Shown here piece by piece: positions 41,101 through 50,063 of a stretch of 64,000 bases of DNA (position 1 is its first letter; each line of letters opens with the position of its first letter). The translations under genes and the position numbers were made by a program. The notes under the pieces are model-generated. The model made no database searches. It saw only the letters and a list, made by a program, of their open reading frames with translations, and had not been told where the DNA came from. Origin of the DNA: Burkholderiaceae bacterium (GTDB lineage Bacteria; Pseudomonadota; Gammaproteobacteria; Burkholderiales; Burkholderiaceae_C); the NCBI GenBank assembly GCA_030123545.1, contig CP126124.1, positions 2,790,001 through 2,854,000 on the forward strand, in the 5' to 3' direction.

Positions 41101-43473
41101 TCAGGGCTTGGCCGACTGGATCGCGTCCCACACGCGCGCGGGCGACGCTGGCATGTCGAAGTCCTTCACACCGAGCGGACGCAGCGCGTCCAGCACCGCG
41201 TTGATCACCGCCGGCGGCGAGCCGATCGCGCCAGCCTCGCCGCAGCCCTTCGAGCCGATCGGATTGTGCGTGCACGGCGTGCAGACATGGCCGAGCTTGA
41301 AGTCGGGCAGGTCGTCGGCATGTGGCATCGCGTAGTCCATGAAACTGCCGGTCAGCAGCTGGCCGGTTTCCCGGTCATAAACACAGTTCTCCAGCAGCGC
41401 CTGGCCGATCCCCTGTGTGAGCCCGCCGTGCACCTGACCCTCGACGATCATCGGGTTCACGATGGTGCCGAAGTCGTCGACCGCAGCGAACCGGTCGACG
41501 CGGGTGCGGCCGGTAGCCGGGTCGATCTCGACCTCGCAGATATGGGTGCCGCCCGGATAGGTGAAGTTCGTCGGGTCGTAGAACGCGGTCTCGTCCAACC
41601 CGGGCTCGAGCTTGTCCAGCGGGTAGTTGTGCGGCACGTAGGCGGTCAGCGCGACCTGCCCGAACGGGATCTTCTTGTCGGTGCCCTTGACCTTGAACTC
41701 GCCGTTCGTGAACTCGATGTCGGCATCGCTCGCCTCCATCAGGTGCGCCGCGATCTTCTTGGCCTTGGCCTCGATCTTGTCGAGCGCCTTCATGATGGCC
41801 GAACCACCGACCGACAGCGAACGCGAGCCGTAGGTGCCCATGCCGAACGGAATGCGGCCGGTGTCGCCGTGCACCACCTCGACCGCATCGACCGAAATGC
41901 CCAGGCGCGCCGCCACCAACTGCGCGAACGAGGTCTCGTGCCCCTGGCCGTGGCTGTGCGAGCCGGTGAACACCGTGACCGAGCCGGTCGGATGCACCCG
42001 CACCTCGCCGCATTCGAACAGGCCGGCGCGCGCGCCCAAAGCGCCGGCGATATTCGACGGCGCAAGGCCGCAGGCCTCGATATAGCTCGAATAGCCGATG
42101 CCGCGCTTCAGGCCCTTGGCTTCGCTGGCCTTGCGCCGCGCGTCGAAGCCGGCGACGTCGGCGAGCTTGTTCGCCTGGTCCAGGCAGGCGGGGAAGTCGC
42201 CGGTGTCGTACTGCAGCGCGACCGGTGTCTGGTACGGGAAGCTGGTGATGAAGTTGCGCCGCCGGATCTCGTCCTGGCTCAAGCCAAGCTCCCAGCCGCA
42301 GCGGGTCACCAGGCGTTCGATCAGGTACGAGGCCTCGGGTCGGCCGGCGCCACGGTACGCGTCGACCGGCGCGGTGTTGGTGAACCAGGCGTCGACCTCG
42401 ACGTAAATCTGCGGCGTCGCGTACTGGCCCGCCAGCAGCGTGCCGTACAGGTAGGTCGGGACCGACGACCCGAAGGTCGACAGGTAGGCCCCCAGGTTCG
42501 CGTCGGTATGAACCCTGAGCGCAAGGAACTTGCCGTCCTTGTCCATCGCCATCTCGGCATGGCTGACATGGTCGCGCCCGTGCGCGTCGCTGACGAAGCT
42601 CTCGTTGCGCTCGGCAGTCCACTTGATCGAGCAGTTGAGCTGCTTCGCGGCCCAGGTCACCGCGACATCCTCGGCGTACAAATAGATCTTCGAGCCGAAG
42701 CCGCCGCCGACATCGGGCGCGATCACCCGCACCTTGTGCTCGGGCAGGCTCAGCACGAATGCGGTCATCAGCAGCCGCTCGACGTGCGGATTCTGGTTCG
42801 CGACGTACAGCGTGTATTCATCGGTCGCGCGGTTGTACGAACCGATCGCCGCGCGCGGTTCGATCGCGTTCGGGATCAGCCGGTTGTTGATGAGGTCCAG
42901 CTTGGTGACATGTGCGGCCTTCGCGAACGCGGCATCCGTCTGCGCCTTGTCGCCGAGCGCCCATCGGTAGCAGCAGTTGTCGGGCGCTGCGTCGTGCAGC
43001 GCGGTGCCCTTGGGCGCGTCGCGCACGTCGACCGCCGCCGGCAGCACGTCGTAGTCGACCTCGACCGCCTCGGCCGCGTTCTTCGCCTGCTCGATCGTGT
43101 CGGCGACGACGACCGCGACATGGTCGCCGACATAGCGCACCTTGCCCTGTGCGAGCACCGGATGCGGCGGCTCCTTCATCGGAGAGCCGTCGATGCTGTG
43201 GATCAGCCAGCCGCAAGGCAGCCCGCCCATCTTGCCCTCGACGTCCTTGCCGGTGAACACCTTGGCGACGCCGGGCATGGCCTCGGCCTTGGTGACGTCG
43301 ACGCTCTTGATCACCGCGTGCGCGTGCGGCGAGCGCACGAACACCGCGTAGCGCTGGTGCGCCAGGTTCACGTCGTCGGTGTACTGGCCGCCGCCGGTGA
43401 GGAAGCGGTAGTCTTCCTTGCGCCGAACGGACTCGCCGATATGCGGCAGGTTGGCGAAATCGGATGCACCCAT
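41101..43473 (-). CDS. coxL: CoxL-like molybdopterin large subunit (form II CO dehydrogenase type)
   Basis: This 790-residue protein is the catalytic subunit of a xanthine-oxidase-type hydroxylase. VGGGFGSKIYLYAEDVAVTWAAKQL is a cofactor-binding motif, and KGCGEAGAIGSPPAVINAVLDAL carries the catalytic glutamate. The active-site loop at residues 372-378 is AYRGAGR. That is the form II signature; true CO dehydrogenases of form I have AYxCSFR with the copper-binding cysteine. CO oxidation is thus unlikely to be the main role, and the substrate is unknown. ATG 43473 with AGGAG upstream is chosen over the longer frame to 43845, which is out of coxS context. Confidence 0.94.
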   Translation of the reverse strand: MGASDFANLPHIGESVRRKEDYRFLTGGGQYTDDVNLAHQRYAVFVRSPHAHAVIKSVDVTKAEAMPGVAKVFTGKDVEGKMGGLPCGWLIHSIDGSPMKEPPHPVLAQGKVRYVGDHVAVVVADTIEQAKNAAEAVEVDYDVLPAAVDVRDAPKGTALHDAAPDNCCYRWALGDKAQTDAAFAKAAHVTKLDLINNRLIPNAIEPRAAIGSYNRATDEYTLYVANQNPHVERLLMTAFVLSLPEHKVRVIAPDVGGGFGSKIYLYAEDVAVTWAAKQLNCSIKWTAERNESFVSDAHGRDHVSHAEMAMDKDGKFLALRVHTDANLGAYLSTFGSSVPTYLYGTLLAGQYATPQIYVEVDAWFTNTAPVDAYRGAGRPEASYLIERLVTRCGWELGLSQDEIRRRNFITSFPYQTPVALQYDTGDFPACLDQANKLADVAGFDARRKASEAKGLKRGIGYSSYIEACGLAPSNIAGALGARAGLFECGEVRVHPTGSVTVFTGSHSHGQGHETSFAQLVAARLGISVDAVEVVHGDTGRIPFGMGTYGSRSLSVGGSAIMKALDKIEAKAKKIAAHLMEASDADIEFTNGEFKVKGTDKKIPFGQVALTAYVPHNYPLDKLEPGLDETAFYDPTNFTYPGGTHICEVEIDPATGRTRVDRFAAVDDFGTIVNPMIVEGQVHGGLTQGIGQALLENCVYDRETGQLLTGSFMDYAMPHADDLPDFKLGHVCTPCTHNPIGSKGCGEAGAIGSPPAVINAVLDALRPLGVKDFDMPASPARVWDAIQSAKP

Positions 43474-43505
43474 GTCGGTTCTCCTAATGTTCCTGTGGAA
43501 GCCGA

Positions 43506-43973
43506 TCAGGCGGCCATCGCGGCCGCGCCCTGCTGCACCGCGCGCACGATGTTGTGGTAACCGGTGCAGCGGCAGAGGTTGCCTTCCAGCAGTTCGCGGA
43601 TTTCCGCCTCGGTCGCCTTCGGGTGTTGCTTGCACAGGTCGATCGCGCTCAGCACCATGCCGGGGGTGCAGAAGCCGCATTGCAGACCGTGGCATTCCTT
43701 GAACGCGGCCTGCATCGGGTGCAGCGTGCCGTCGGCGGCGGCCAGCCCTTCGATCGTCGTGATCTCGGCGCCGTTTGCCTGTGCCGCCAGCATATTGCAC
43801 GACTTCACCGCGCGGCCGTTCAGCAGCACGGTGCAGGCGCCGCACTGCGCGGTGTCACAGCCGACATGCGTGCCGGTCAGCTGCAGGTGTTCGCGCAGCG
43901 CCTGCACCAGCAGCGTGTTCGGCGCGAGATCCAAGGTTGAGGCTTTTCCGTTGACTTTCAGTTGTACTTGCAT
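43506..43973 (-). CDS. coxS: CoxS-like [2Fe-2S] subunit of a molybdenum hydroxylase
   Basis: This 155-residue protein has two [2Fe-2S] clusters. The N-terminal plant-type cluster uses C39, C44, C47 (GCDTAQCGACTVLLNG) and C59. The C-terminal cluster uses C99, C102, C134 and C136 (CGFCTPGM, CRCTGYHNIV). It shuttles electrons from the Mo subunit to the FAD subunit. It is the first gene of the minus-strand cluster, with a 154-bp divergent promoter region before the regulator. ATG 43973 gives the standard N-terminus MQVQLKVNGK. Confidence 0.95.
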   Translation of the reverse strand: MQVQLKVNGKASTLDLAPNTLLVQALREHLQLTGTHVGCDTAQCGACTVLLNGRAVKSCNMLAAQANGAEITTIEGLAAADGTLHPMQAAFKECHGLQCGFCTPGMVLSAIDLCKQHPKATEAEIRELLEGNLCRCTGYHNIVRAVQQGAAAMAA

Positions 43974-44064
43974 GTGACGTGTCTCCAGCGGGAAAGAGAA
44001 TCGAGGCCCGAGTTTGTGCCAAGCGGATGGATTGTTCAAGGCGGGCCGCCGTCCCGGCCTAGGC

Positions 44065-44078
44065 GAAACCCTGGTTTC
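44065..44078. promoter_or_regulatory. Palindrome in the divergent coxS/regulator promoter region
   Basis: GAAACC and GGTTTC are perfect inverted arms of six bases around CT. The site lies 92 bases upstream of the coxS ATG and 50 bases upstream of the regulator GTG. It is a reasonable operator for the Fis-type regulator encoded to its right; no experiment or motif collection supports this. Confidence 0.35.
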
Positions 44079-44127
44079 ATGTCAACATCCGACTGAAATT
44101 CTCAAATTGCAACAGCGGGGCGACACT

Positions 44128-45258
44128 GTGCAGCAAATCCTGATTTCCTCGCACGAGCAGCGGCTGCGCCAGATCAGCCTGGCGCGCCAGGCGGTGATCG
44201 ACGAGGGGCAGCCGGCCGAGCCGCTGCTGTCGGCGGCCTGGATCGAGCGCTCCTGGCGGCGCTGCCTGGCGCGCGGCCAGCGCCCGCAGCAGCCGATCGT
44301 GTTCGACACGATCGCGGCGCAGACGCTCCGGCGCACCCAGGACGAACACCACGCCCTGGTCAGCGCGGCGCGCGAGGTGCTGGAGCAGCTCGGCCGCGCG
44401 ATCGCGAACACCCGCTACTTCGCGGTCCTGACCAGCGCGCAGGGCGTGGTGATCGACGTCGCCGGCCGGATCGACCGCAGCGACCGCCGCGCCGACCTGA
44501 TCACGCGCATCGGCACCGACCTGTCGGAGCAGAGCGTCGGCACCACCGCAATCTCGGCCGCGCTGACCGAGCTGCAACCGGTCTGGCTGCACCGCGGCGA
44601 ACATTTCTTCGGGGCGACCTCGGTCTACAGCTGCGCCGGCGCGCCGCTGTTCGACCCGGACGGCCGCTGCACCGGCATGCTCGATCTGACCGGCATCGAG
44701 GCCCAGGAACGCCCGGAACTGACGCATCTGGCGGCGCAGTCGGCGCTGCGCATCGAAAACGCGCTGCTGCTGGCACGCTCGCACAACCTGCTGCTGCGGC
44801 TGAACTGGCCTGGGCATCCGCTGGGCTTCGATGGCGACGGCCTGATCGCGCTCGACGCCGACGGCTGCGTGGTCGGCGCGAACCAGACCGCGCGCCGGCT
44901 GGTGCCGCAGCTCGCGCCGCCGCATCCGGCGACGCCGCATGTCGGCGACCTGTTCGGCTTCGCCTACCAGCGGCTGTTCGACGCGGCGCGGCAGCACGCG
45001 GGCCCATTCGAGGTGCCGCTGTGGAGCGGTCTGCGGCTGAACGCGCTGACGCTGCCCGGCAGCGATGCCGCCACTGCTGCGGCACCGACAGGCCGCGTCG
45101 AAACCGATCGGCCGCTGAGGGAGGTGGAGGACGCGCTGATCCGTCGCGCGGTCGACGCCGCGCGCGGCAACGTCGCGCAGGCCGCGCGCGCCTTGGGCAT
45201 CAGCCGCGCCACGGTCTATCGCAAACTTCAGCAACAAAATCGTCCTGAGCCCAGGTAA
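44128..45258 (+). CDS. AcoR-like regulator with GAF domain and Fis-type HTH but no AAA+ domain
   Basis: This 376-residue protein begins with an AcoR-like N-terminus (ERSWRRCLARGQRPQQ). It continues with a GAF domain (VVIDVAGRIDR, GTDLSEQSVGTTAISAALTELQPVWLHRGEHFF, SVYSCAGAPLFDPDGRCTGMLDLTG) and ends with a Fis-type helix-turn-helix (REVEDALIRRAVDAARGNVAQAARALGISRATVYRKLQ). The sigma-54-interacting AAA+ domain expected between them is absent; residues 225-320 are instead a short PAS-like or unassigned region. It likely controls the divergent cox-type operon. The start GTG 44128 gives MQQILISSHEQRLRQ, and an in-frame ATG at 44014 is far upstream. Confidence 0.85.
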   Translation: MQQILISSHEQRLRQISLARQAVIDEGQPAEPLLSAAWIERSWRRCLARGQRPQQPIVFDTIAAQTLRRTQDEHHALVSAAREVLEQLGRAIANTRYFAVLTSAQGVVIDVAGRIDRSDRRADLITRIGTDLSEQSVGTTAISAALTELQPVWLHRGEHFFGATSVYSCAGAPLFDPDGRCTGMLDLTGIEAQERPELTHLAAQSALRIENALLLARSHNLLLRLNWPGHPLGFDGDGLIALDADGCVVGANQTARRLVPQLAPPHPATPHVGDLFGFAYQRLFDAARQHAGPFEVPLWSGLRLNALTLPGSDAATAAAPTGRVETDRPLREVEDALIRRAVDAARGNVAQAARALGISRATVYRKLQQQNRPEPR

Positions 45259-45269
45259 GGTCTTGATAG

Positions 45270-45300
45270 TCAGCTATTGATTCAATAGCGGCTCGTCGTA
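45270..45300. repeat. Palindromic AT-rich repeat between the regulator and modE
   Basis: GCTATTGA at 45273-45280 and TCAATAGC at 45282-45289 are perfect arms around one base. The following GGCTCGTCG makes 17 of 18 matches with the end of the repeat inside the oxoprolinase gene (35728-35795). It lies in the 94-bp convergent gap and could also serve as a hairpin after either gene, but no T-run follows. Confidence 0.7.
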
Positions 45301-45352
45301 TCTCACGCAAGCAGCGGCACCCGGCCCGGGAACGCGCCCCCAGCTGGCCAGC

Positions 45353-46204
45353 TCACTCGACCCGCGCGATCACGACAGCGGACGGCTCGACGAGCAATTG
45401 CACCCTCTTCCCCGCGCGCAGCCCGCTCGCCGGCGCGGCGAAGCCGACCAGCTGCAGGCCGCCGTCGAGCTGCGCCGCGACCTCGTCGCCACCCGCGCCG
45501 CGCGCGACCCGGGTCGCGCGGCCCTGCAGCCGATTGACGTCTGCGCCGTGCCGACCCGGAGCGCCGTCCGCGTCGCTCTGCGCCCGCACCTCGACCGCGG
45601 TCGCCTTGCACAGCGCGAGCACCGGCAGTCCGCTTTGCAGTTCCAGCAGTTCGGCGCTGTCCGAGGTGATGCGCGACGCGAGCAGCGTGCCATCGCCCAG
45701 CGCGAGCCGCACGGTCACGACCGGGCCGCGGCGCTCCCGGCCCTGCACCGTGCACGGCAGCTGGTTGCGCATGCTGGTGCGCAGCGACAGACGCAGCAGC
45801 GCGGTCTGCGCACCACTCGGGCCGCTTGGGTCGGCCAGCGCGCCGCTCGCCGCGCCCGGCGCGTCCGCGGACCCCGCACCGCGCCGCGCCAGCCGCCCGA
45901 GCACCTGCGTGCGCGCCTGCGCCAGCGCGTCGGCCGCGGCGAGCAGTTGCCGGCCGGCGGGCGTGACGCTGGCGCCGCCGCCGCCCGCGCCGCCGACGAC
46001 CCGCTCGACCAGCGGAACGCCGGCCAGGTTCGTCAGCGTATCCAGCGCCTGCCACGCGGCCTTGTAGCTAACCCCGGCGTCGCGCGCCGCCTGCGAGATC
46101 GAGCCGGTGCGCGCGATCAGCCGCAGGATCTCGATGCGCCGATCCGCCACCGCGGGGCGCAGCGCGCTGGCGATCGCGACGGCGGCGGAACGGGGCGGGG
46201 CCAT
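45353..46204 (-). CDS. modE: ModE-type molybdate-responsive transcriptional regulator
   Basis: This 283-residue protein has an N-terminal LysR-like winged HTH (RRIEILRLIARTGSISQAARDAGVSYKAAWQALDTL and the glycine-rich VERVVGGAGGGGASVTPAGRQLL, which is typical of ModE). A C-terminal pair of molybdate-binding TOBE/Mop modules follows (LRLSLRTSMRNQLPCTVQGRE, SRITSDSAELLELQSGLPVLALCKATAVEV). With molybdate bound, ModE represses modABC and can activate molybdoenzyme genes. ATG 46204 is chosen; the longer frame is a shadow of patatin coding. A matching palindromic operator is present upstream of modA at 48454-48482. Confidence 0.93.
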   Translation of the reverse strand: MAPPRSAAVAIASALRPAVADRRIEILRLIARTGSISQAARDAGVSYKAAWQALDTLTNLAGVPLVERVVGGAGGGGASVTPAGRQLLAAADALAQARTQVLGRLARRGAGSADAPGAASGALADPSGPSGAQTALLRLSLRTSMRNQLPCTVQGRERRGPVVTVRLALGDGTLLASRITSDSAELLELQSGLPVLALCKATAVEVRAQSDADGAPGRHGADVNRLQGRATRVARGAGGDEVAAQLDGGLQLVGFAAPASGLRAGKRVQLLVEPSAVVIARVE

Positions 46205-46248
46205 CGGGCGATTGTCGGCGGGCCAGCGCGGCCGGGCTCGATCCAGCT

Positions 46249-47115
46249 TCAATGACCGTGCGCGAGCAGCGCCGGCGCCACCCGCTCGCGCGCCAGGCCG
46301 CCCCGTGCGAGCCAGCGCCGGGTCTGGTCCGCGGCGCGCGCGATCAGCGCGCCGGCCTGCGAAAAGTCGTACGGCGAGGCGGCGAGCGGGCACAGCGGCG
46401 GCACCATCACGATGCTGGCATGGCCGTGATGGCGCTCGAACTCGGCGGCGAGCTGGCGCGCGATCAGCAGCGTGATCGCGTGCAGCGCGCTCGCGATCGC
46501 GCCGCGCGGCGGCTCGGCCAGCGCACAGGCGAAGCCGGTCGGCAGCACGATGACGCGACGCGCGCCGAGTTCGACCGCGACGCTGATCGGCGTGTTGCTC
46601 GCAACCGCGCCATCGATCAGCGACTGCCGGCCGATGCGCACCGGCGGAAACACCGCCGGCACCGCGCAGCTGGCCAGCACCGCGTCGACCGCCGGCCCGC
46701 TGGAGAGCGTGACCGCGGTCCCTTCGAGCTGATCGGTCGCGACCACGTGGATCGGAACGCCGAACTGCTCCAGCAGCGGATGCGGCAGCTGACGCTCGAG
46801 CAGGCCGCGCAGCCCGGCCGGGTTCACCGCGTAGCCGCCGCCTTGCGCCTGCGGCCGCAGCAGGCAGCGCCACGCAATCGGAAACAGCGCGCGGCGCGAC
46901 AGGCCGAGCCAGATCGCCTCGAGCCGGTCCACGCCGTCCCGGTCCGGCGCACCGGCGAAATACGCCGCGTTGATCGCGCCCACCGACGCGCCGACCAACA
47001 GATCGGGCCGCAACCCGTGCTCGACCAGCGCGCGCAGCATGCCGACCTGGATCGCGCCGAAACTGCCGCCGCCGGCCAGCACCCAGGCCGTCGGTCCATC
47101 GGGGGTGTCGCTCAT
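46249..47115 (-). CDS. Patatin-like phospholipase family protein
   Basis: This 288-residue protein has the patatin signature: oxyanion loop GGGSFGAIQVG, nucleophile Ser44 in GASVG, and the catalytic Asp168 in DGA. It has no signal peptide, so acyl hydrolysis would occur in the cytoplasm or at the inner membrane. It lies 44 bases upstream of modE on the same strand and is followed upstream by a second, related patatin. Substrate cannot be read from sequence. Confidence 0.93.
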   Translation of the reverse strand: MSDTPDGPTAWVLAGGGSFGAIQVGMLRALVEHGLRPDLLVGASVGAINAAYFAGAPDRDGVDRLEAIWLGLSRRALFPIAWRCLLRPQAQGGGYAVNPAGLRGLLERQLPHPLLEQFGVPIHVVATDQLEGTAVTLSSGPAVDAVLASCAVPAVFPPVRIGRQSLIDGAVASNTPISVAVELGARRVIVLPTGFACALAEPPRGAIASALHAITLLIARQLAAEFERHHGHASIVMVPPLCPLAASPYDFSQAGALIARAADQTRRWLARGGLARERVAPALLAHGH

Positions 47116-47263
47116 GTCTGGAGCCTTTTGTCGCTGCCGCGGGGATGTCGCGTTGCCGCGCCGACCGGTTAGATGCGCTGCGCCTGCACGCCGTGACAGT
47201 TTGTCGCGGCGATCCGGCGCAGCTTACAACGGCGCGCGTGCGAGCGGCTCCGGCGATTTGCTT

Positions 47264-48352
47264 CTAGCCGAACCAGCGCCGCAGGTTCAAGGTCGAATGG
47301 CGACCGAACGCGTCGCCGTGCCGCGCCAGCAGATCCCGTGCGCGCTCGCGGCCCTGGTCGCGCAGCAGTTCGAGAAACGGCCCGTAGGCCAGCATCTTGG
47401 TTTCGGTGCGCTGCAGGCTCGCGATGTGCGACGAGTCGATCATGTGAAAGCGCAGCTTGCGCAGCCGCCGCTCGAGCCGGCCGAATCCGGCAAAGCCGGC
47501 GCGCGCGTAGGCCATCGCCTCGGACAGCGTGCGCATCTCGCGCATGAAATGCGCGCTGAACGAGAGCTCGACGATGCGCTCGTCGATGTCGTGCGCGCTG
47601 CGCGGCGTGCTGCTCCATTCGAGCGGACTGAGCAGTACCAGCAGGATGTCGCGTGCGTCGCAGTGATAGAACAACGGGAACACGGCGGGGTTTGCCGAAT
47701 AGCCGCCGTCCCAGTACGGTTCGCTGTCGATTTCCACCGCGCGGTGGATTTTCGGCAGGCAGGCCGACGCGAGCACCATCTCGACCTGCAGTTCGTGCTC
47801 GCGGAAGATGCGCAGGCGCCCGGTATTCGCGCGGGTCGCGGCGACGAACAGCTTGAACGGGCTCGCGACACGCAGCCGCTCGAAGTCGATGCTATCGGCC
47901 AGCGCGTCGCGCAGCGGATTCAGATCGAGCGGATTGAGCTGCGCCGGCGAAAAGTAATTCGCCCAGTTCATCAGCATCCGCGCCGCCGGTGACAGGCCGA
48001 CGCCCTCGCCCACACCCTGGATCAGGAACAGCCACGGCACCCCCTTGCCGATCACGCCCCAGAAGTTGGCGAGCGCCTGGCGCGCCCCGTCGCGCCCGCC
48101 CCGCATCCATCCGTCGGCGAGCACCACCGCGTTCATCGCGCCCGCGCTGCTGCCGCTGATGCCGTCGAACGCGATGCGCGGATCCTCGAGCAGCGCGTCG
48201 AGCACGCCCCAGGTGAACGCGCCGTGCGCCCCGCCGCCCTGCAGCGCGAGGTTGAGCCGCGCCGGCGCCGCGGGCAGCAGCCGTCTGAGCGCCGCCAGCG
48301 GCGAGCGCGCTGGGATGGCGGGGGCTGACGGGTCGGAAGGGCTGGCATTCAT
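47264..48352 (-). CDS. Patatin-like phospholipase family protein
   Basis: This 362-residue protein has RLNLALQGGGAHGAFTWGVLDALLEDPRI, nucleophile Ser69 in GSSAG, and the DGG catalytic aspartate in EPYWDGGYSANPAVFPLFY. It is longer than the neighbouring patatin and has a C-terminal helical extension (FGRLERRLRKLRFHMIDSSHIASLQ) typical of DUF3336-free RssA-like proteins. It is separated from the first patatin by 148 bases with no feature I can name. Start ATG 48352 chosen for homology; the frame is open upstream into the modA promoter region. Confidence 0.92.
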   Translation of the reverse strand: MNASPSDPSAPAIPARSPLAALRRLLPAAPARLNLALQGGGAHGAFTWGVLDALLEDPRIAFDGISGSSAGAMNAVVLADGWMRGGRDGARQALANFWGVIGKGVPWLFLIQGVGEGVGLSPAARMLMNWANYFSPAQLNPLDLNPLRDALADSIDFERLRVASPFKLFVAATRANTGRLRIFREHELQVEMVLASACLPKIHRAVEIDSEPYWDGGYSANPAVFPLFYHCDARDILLVLLSPLEWSSTPRSAHDIDERIVELSFSAHFMREMRTLSEAMAYARAGFAGFGRLERRLRKLRFHMIDSSHIASLQRTETKMLAYGPFLELLRDQGRERARDLLARHGDAFGRHSTLNLRRWFG

Positions 48353-48453
48353 GGTGACGGCGACCGAGCGCGCTGGCGGCGCCGGCGGCACGCAGGCGCG
48401 CGGGCGCCCATGCGTGCAACGCAGTATAGGGTTGGCAATGCTCGGTGCTACAC

Positions 48454-48482
48454 TTTCGCTATTCATGAAAGTAATAGCGAAA
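48454..48482. promoter_or_regulatory. ModE-type operator upstream of modABC
   Basis: TTTCGCTATT (48454-48463) and AATAGCGAAA (48473-48482) are perfect ten-base arms around the nine-base spacer CATGAAAGT. The pattern CGCTAT...ATAGCG agrees with the known ModE consensus (CGNTATAT and its complement). It follows a -10-like TACACT at 48449-48454 and is about 73 bases before the modA ATG, so bound ModE would block transcription start. The modE gene is 2.2 kb away. Confidence 0.85.
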
Positions 48483-48554
48483 ATGACCCTGCGCCCTGCC
48501 CCGCATCCCGTCCCGCAGTCGACGCCGTGCCGATCGCGCGATCGCTCCCTGAAG

Positions 48555-49346
48555 ATGCCTGCTGTCACACGCTCTCCCGTCCGCCCGCTCGTTTTGCGCA
48601 TGTTCGCGCCGGCACTGGCGCTGCTCGCGTCGCTGCTGCTGTGCGCGCCGGCGCAGGCCGGGACCGTGCAGGTCGCGGTGGCGGCGAACTTCACCGAGCC
48701 GATGAAGGCGATCGCCGCCGATTTCGAGCGCGACACCGGCAACCGGGTCGAACTCTCTTTCGGTTCGACCGGCAAGTTCTATGCGCAGATCAAGAATGGC
48801 GCGCCGTTCGACCTGTTCCTCTCGGCCGATGAAGCGACGCCCGAGCGGCTCGAGCGCGAAGGCGGTATCGTGCCCGGCAGCCGCTTCACCTACGCGATCG
48901 GCCGGCTCGTGCTGTGGTCGGCGCAAGCCGGCGTGGTCGACGACCAGGGCGCGGTGCTCAAGGGAAATGCATTCAAGGCGATCGCGGTCGCGAACCCGAA
49001 GCTCGCGCCGTACGGCGCGGCGGCGATCCAGACGTTGACGAAGCTCGGGCTGCTCGATCAGGTCCAGCCCAAGATCGTGCAGGGCGAGAACATCGCGCAG
49101 ACCTACGCCTTCGTCGCCACCGGCAATGCCGAGCTCGGCTTCATCGCGCTGTCGCAGGTCTGGGCGAACGGCCGCATCAAGAGCGGATCGGGCTGGGTCG
49201 TGCCCGACGACCTGCACGCACCGATCCGCCAGGATGCCGTGCTGCTCGCGCGCGCTCGCGACAACAACGCAGCGGCTGCGCTGCTTGCCTACCTGCGCTC
49301 TGACACCGCGCGCGCGGTGATCCACTCGTTCGGCTACGGCACCTGA
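48555..49346 (+). CDS. modA: Molybdate ABC transporter substrate-binding protein
   Basis: This 263-residue precursor has a signal peptide (LVLRMFAPALALLASLLLCAPAQAG) and a class II anion-binding fold: VQVAVAANFTEPMKAIAADFERDTGNRVELSFGSTGKFYAQI is the ModA N-terminus, with the oxyanion-binding serine in SFGSTGK. FVATGNAELGFIALSQVW is also typical. It delivers molybdate in the periplasm to ModB. ATG 48555 is the best start; 48600 is an alternative. It heads the modABC operon behind the ModE-type operator. Confidence 0.94.
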   Translation: MPAVTRSPVRPLVLRMFAPALALLASLLLCAPAQAGTVQVAVAANFTEPMKAIAADFERDTGNRVELSFGSTGKFYAQIKNGAPFDLFLSADEATPERLEREGGIVPGSRFTYAIGRLVLWSAQAGVVDDQGAVLKGNAFKAIAVANPKLAPYGAAAIQTLTKLGLLDQVQPKIVQGENIAQTYAFVATGNAELGFIALSQVWANGRIKSGSGWVVPDDLHAPIRQDAVLLARARDNNAAAALLAYLRSDTARAVIHSFGYGT

Positions 49347-49361
49347 GGCCGCGGGCCCGCC

Positions 49362-50063
49362 ATGGCTGCCGACGCGGGCTACGCCGCGACCTGGAGTGCA
49401 GTTGCGCTCACGCTCGAACTCGCCGGGCTGACGACGCTGATCCTGCTCCTCATCGGCACCCCGCTCGCATGGTGGCTCGCGCGCACCCGCAGCTGGTGGA
49501 AGGGGCCGGTCGGCGCACTGGTCGCGCTACCGCTGGTGCTGCCGCCGAGCGTGCTGGGTTTCTATCTGCTGGTCGCGCTTGGTCCGGCCGGGCCGGTCGG
49601 CCGCATCACCGAGGCGCTCGGCCTGGGCCTGTTGCCGTTCACCTTTGCCGGTCTCGTCGTCGGATCGGTGCTGTATTCGATGCCGTTCGTGGTGCAGCCG
49701 ATCCAGAACGCGTTCGAGGCGGTCGGAACCAGGCCGCTCGAGGTTGCGGCCACGCTGCGCGCCTCACCGCTGGACACGTTCTGGAGCGTGCTGCTGCCGC
49801 TGGCGCGGCCCGGCTACCTGACCGCGACGGTGATGGGCTTCGCGCACACCGTCGGCGAGTTCGGCGTGGTGCTGATGATAGGCGGCAACATCCCTGGCAA
49901 GACGCGCGTGATGTCGGTGCAGATCTACGACCATGTCGAAGCACTCGAATATGCCCAGGCGCACTGGCTGTCGGCCGGCATGCTGGTGTTTGCGTTCGTC
50001 GTGCTGCTCGCGCTGTACCTGCTGAATCCGACCGGGCAGCGCCGGATCGGGGCCGGACCATGA
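49362..50063 (+). CDS. modB: Molybdate ABC transporter permease
   Basis: This 233-residue protein has about five membrane segments and the ABC permease EAA loop in EVAATLRASPLDTFWSVLLPLARPGYLTA. GFAHTVGEFGVVLMIGGNIPGKTRVMSVQIYDHVEALEYAQA is the ModB signature. It pairs with ModC. It begins 15 bases after modA and its stop overlaps the modC ATG. Confidence 0.95.
   Translation: MAADAGYAATWSAVALTLELAGLTTLILLLIGTPLAWWLARTRSWWKGPVGALVALPLVLPPSVLGFYLLVALGPAGPVGRITEALGLGLLPFTFAGLVVGSVLYSMPFVVQPIQNAFEAVGTRPLEVAATLRASPLDTFWSVLLPLARPGYLTATVMGFAHTVGEFGVVLMIGGNIPGKTRVMSVQIYDHVEALEYAQAHWLSAGMLVFAFVVLLALYLLNPTGQRRIGAGP

Noticed and set aside
41101..43473. Bona fide CO dehydrogenase (form I)
   Set aside because: The active-site loop is AYRGAGR, lacking the cysteine of the form I AYxCSFR motif.
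39868..43560. 1230-codon plus-strand frame opposite coxD, coxM and coxL
   Set aside because: Long only because the GC-rich minus-strand genes rarely create stops in this frame; no domain can be read.
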